A DNA stretch of 64,000 bases, from contig CALUOO010000001.1 in the NCBI GenBank assembly GCA_944322345.1, positions 248,001-312,000 on the forward strand. The letters run 5' to 3'. The stretch comes from an uncultured Bacteroides sp. Lineage in GTDB: Bacteria; Bacteroidota; Bacteroidia; Bacteroidales; Bacteroidaceae. The stretch's first letter is position 1. Each line of letters opens with the position of its first letter. A program made the translations under genes and the position numbers. Shown piece after piece: positions 61,948 to 64,000 of the stretch. The notes under the pieces were generated by a model. It saw only the letters and a list, made by a program, of their open reading frames with translations, was not told the DNA's origin and made no database searches.

Positions 61948-63273
61948 ATGAAAGAGAAGACAGAAAAAGGTGTAGATTTAAGTCTCAGACAGTTTATCAA
62001 AAATCTGGGATTCATCACTGGAGGGAGTGCACTGTTAGCAAGCACTCCTTGGTTAACATCCTGCACTCCAGAGAAACTGCAAGAAATCAGTAAAGAGAAA
62101 GCGCGGATAGCAATCATTGGTACTGGTTCTAGAGGCCAATACCATATTCACAATCTTAAGGAAATTCCTCATGCTGAAATCGTGGCCGTGTGCGATAACT
62201 ACGCTCCCAATTTAACTGCCGCGTTAGATTTATGTCCGGGTGCCAAAGGATATACAGATTATAGAAAGTTGTTGGAGTCGAAAGAAATTGACGGTGTAAT
62301 CATTGCCACTCCGCTCAATTGGCATGCCCCCATTCTTCTGGATGCACTGGCAGCGGGCAAACATGTCTTTTGCGAGAAAGCAATGGCACGTACATTGGAG
62401 GAATGTAAAACAATCTACAATACTTACCAACAAAGTGACCGCGTACTTTATTTCTGCATGCAACGTATGTATGATGAGAAATATGTAAAAGCCATGCAGA
62501 TGATCCACTCTGGACTTATCGGAGATCTGGTAGGAATGCGTTGCCACTGGTTCCGTAACAATGATTGGCGCCGTCCAGTCCCCTCGCCCGAGCTGGAACG
62601 AAAAATCAACTGGCGTCTGTACAAAGAGAGTTCAGGAGGTCTGATGACAGAATTAGCCTCTCACCAATTGGAAGTCTGCAACTGGGCTGCTCAAAGAATG
62701 CCAGTCAGCATAGTAGGTATGGGAGATATCGTCTATTGGAAAGACGGACGTGAGGTCTACGACAGCGTCAACGTCACTTATCGCTATTCCAATGGGAACA
62801 AGATAGCTTACGAATCGTTGATTGCCAACAAATTCAACGGAATGGAAGAACAGATTCTAGGGAATAAAGGGACTGTAGACCTTACCAAAGGACTCTATTA
62901 TCTGGAAGATGACCATACCGCAGCCGGAATCGAACAGCTACTCGGACAGGTAAAAGACAAAGTATTCAGTGCCATCCCTGCAGCCGGACCAAGTTGGCGA
63001 CCGGAGACTAAAGGTGATTCTACCCCCCACTACATCATCGACGGGCAAATGAATGTCAGCAACGGTTTGAGTATGGTAGGCTTCGAAAAAGACGGTTCGG
63101 ATGTCATTCTTTCCGCATTCTGCCAATCATGTATCACCGGAGAAAAGGCCAAAGACGTGGTAGAAGAAGCATACTGTTCGTCCGTACTTTGCCTGTTGGG
63201 TAACCAAGCAATGGAAGAAGGTCGTTGCATCACCTTCCCAGATGAATATAAAATCCCTTATATGAAATTTTAA
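61948..63273 (+). CDS. Exported Gfo/Idh/MocA family oxidoreductase (lipoprotein)
   Basis: 441 residues from the ATG at 61948, which lies 5 bp after the apbE stop; a longer frame would overlap apbE by 82 bp. A signal with LTSC (about Cys33) suggests a lipoprotein. Rossmann start IAIIGTGSRGQYHIHNL, VAVCDNYAPN, GVIIATPLNWHAPILLDALAAGKHVFCEKAMART (the EK-A variant of EKP), then MTELASHQLEVCNWA in the catalytic region. GH109 alpha-N-acetylgalactosaminidases have this fold, so an NAD-dependent glycosidase or sugar oxidoreductase is possible; no decision can be made. Confidence 0.88.
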   Translation: MKEKTEKGVDLSLRQFIKNLGFITGGSALLASTPWLTSCTPEKLQEISKEKARIAIIGTGSRGQYHIHNLKEIPHAEIVAVCDNYAPNLTAALDLCPGAKGYTDYRKLLESKEIDGVIIATPLNWHAPILLDALAAGKHVFCEKAMARTLEECKTIYNTYQQSDRVLYFCMQRMYDEKYVKAMQMIHSGLIGDLVGMRCHWFRNNDWRRPVPSPELERKINWRLYKESSGGLMTELASHQLEVCNWAAQRMPVSIVGMGDIVYWKDGREVYDSVNVTYRYSNGNKIAYESLIANKFNGMEEQILGNKGTVDLTKGLYYLEDDHTAAGIEQLLGQVKDKVFSAIPAAGPSWRPETKGDSTPHYIIDGQMNVSNGLSMVGFEKDGSDVILSAFCQSCITGEKAKDVVEEAYCSSVLCLLGNQAMEEGRCITFPDEYKIPYMKF

Positions 63274-63276
63274 GTC

Positions 63277-63510
63277 ATGAAAGATATTGTCATAACAGCA
63301 AAGAGAATACGCAAGGAAAGAAATGCCTATATTATAAGTTTCATTCTTGCCTTTATTGTAAACATCATAGCAATCATCATTTACGACCGTCCATGGACAG
63401 AGCTATTCTCTCAAATAGGTTTCGTCGTAGCCATCAGTATAGCATTTTACATCATACTATGGATTCCACGGTTACTTATTGAGGGAGTGAGACGGATTTG
63501 CAAAAAATAA
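63277..63510 (+). CDS. Small two-helix membrane protein
   Basis: 77 residues, starting 3 bp after the Gfo/Idh stop, so almost certainly translated with it. Two membrane helices (about 19-36 and 46-66) are flanked by basic residues (AKRIRKERN at the start, GVRRICKK at the end). No known family recognised. Its position suggests a partner of the preceding oxidoreductase. Confidence 0.75.
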   Translation: MKDIVITAKRIRKERNAYIISFILAFIVNIIAIIIYDRPWTELFSQIGFVVAISIAFYIILWIPRLLIEGVRRICKK

Positions 63511-63516
63511 AACGAC

Positions 63517-63562
63517 ATCTCCCTTATTTTACATTTGATTTTTAAAGCAAAATAAGGGAGAT
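63517..63562. terminator. Bidirectional terminator between the small membrane protein gene and the DUF4998 gene
   Basis: 14-bp perfect stem (ATCTCCCTTATTTT at 63517-63530 with 63549-63562), 18-nt loop; T-rich on the minus side. Confidence 0.75.
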
Positions 63563-63602
63563 AATAACACCTTTCAAAAAACTGTATAAGTCACACGAGA
63601 CC

Positions 63603-64000
63603 CTATTTTAAATCTTCATATTTAGCGGGAAGAGAAATATATTCCAAAGCATCTTCATTTGGCTTAATCCAAGTTGTAATCTTCACCCCATTTGCCATTT
63701 GTATATCGGGAATTTCTGTTGTTATAGTAGAAAATGGAACAACAATCGCCTTTTCTTTTCCACTTACATCTACATAATCCAGTGAAACTTTCATGAGCTT
63801 AGAAATTTCATTCCATGTAAATGTCACACTTCCATCTTCATTCAAAGTATAAGTATAAGTTACCGGATTCTGAGCTGCTATAAATTTATCACCATACACA
63901 TTGGCTTGTATTGTAGTAATAATAGAACGATTCTGTTTTTTATCTACCGTATAAATATCAAACACATATAAATCTTCTTCTAAATTATCCAACAATATTT
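63603..64000 (-). CDS. DUF4998-type protein, 5' part outside the window
   Basis: The frame is open at the right edge (codons ATA, TTG, TTG precede the first listed residues), giving at least 132 residues of the C-terminal part. YVFDIYTVDKKQNRSIITTIQANVYG matches the DUF4998 pattern also seen in the protein at the left end, but the two are clearly different sequences. It probably closes another SusC/SusD operon lying to the right of the window. Confidence 0.8.
   Translation of the reverse strand, partial: ILLDNLEEDLYVFDIYTVDKKQNRSIITTIQANVYGDKFIAAQNPVTYTYTLNEDGSVTFTWNEISKLMKVSLDYVDVSGKEKAIVVPFSTITTEIPDIQMANGVKITTWIKPNEDALEYISLPAKYEDLK

Noticed and set aside
1-64000. Insertion sequences, prophage, integrase or conjugative element
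   Set aside because: No transposase, integrase, phage structural or tra-like protein among the open frames, and no long terminal inverted repeats noticed.
1-64000. tRNA or rRNA genes
   Set aside because: No T-loop/acceptor arrangement or rRNA-like block was noticed by eye; a covariance-model search would be needed to exclude small RNAs.

Overview
The window looks like chromosomal DNA from a gut Bacteroides or close relative. It has two SusC/SusD-type glycan-uptake loci, many lipoproteins with acidic residues after the lipobox cysteine, Ser-type sulfatases, a hybrid histidine kinase/AraC regulator, an intact single-chain glycyl-tRNA synthetase, and promoters of the Bacteroides form TTTG - about 19 bp - TAnnTTTG. 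I cannot fix the species from sequence alone. No rRNA, tRNA, CRISPR array, transposase or integrase was seen.

Layout. 1-7147 (minus): the distal part of a polysaccharide utilization locus (PUL A): SusC, SusD, a discoidin-type surface lipoprotein and a DUF4998 lipoprotein cut by the window edge. 7645-9649 (minus): butyrate kinase and phosphate butyryltransferase. 9940-15612 (plus): a cysteine-rich small protein, LD-carboxypeptidase, then a glutaminyl-cyclase-like M28 lipoprotein, SufE and a clan GH-D-like glycosidase. 15745-20807 (minus): CPBP protease, RibF, HAD hydrolase and Ca2+ P-type ATPase in a tight operon. A 54-residue rubredoxin (21200-21364) and a Na/Pi cotransporter follow. 23285-26034 (plus): nucleoside kinase and a GH43-like beta-propeller. 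26104-32476 (minus): DUF418 protein and Xaa-Pro aminopeptidase, then LolD-like ATPase, TcdA and a cation/proton antiporter. 32689-36081 (plus): Asd and a CotH lipoprotein.

36159-48054 is carbohydrate-centred. On the minus strand are a GH43, two Ser-type sulfatases (one frameshifted near its C-terminus) and a separately terminated GH31. On the plus strand are a lamin-tail lipoprotein, a GH127 beta-L-arabinofuranosidase, a membrane protein and a serine hydrolase. 48161-56448 (minus) is PUL B: an IPT/NHL lipoprotein, SusC, SusD, a DUF4973 lipoprotein and a BACON lipoprotein. Upstream of it lies an unusual sensor kinase-AraC fusion with neither a periplasmic sensor nor a receiver domain. The right end holds glyS-FKBP (minus), ApbE - Gfo/Idh/MocA lipoprotein - a 77-residue membrane protein (plus), and the 3' part of another DUF4998 gene.

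The most striking unexplained feature is a set of five short intergenic arrays. Each has three or four tandem 22-23 bp units built around an imperfect dyad. Four sequence families are present and one family occurs twice, 21.7 kb apart, with the same order of unit variants. They code for nothing obvious, are not CRISPR, and share period, copy number and placement despite unrelated sequences.
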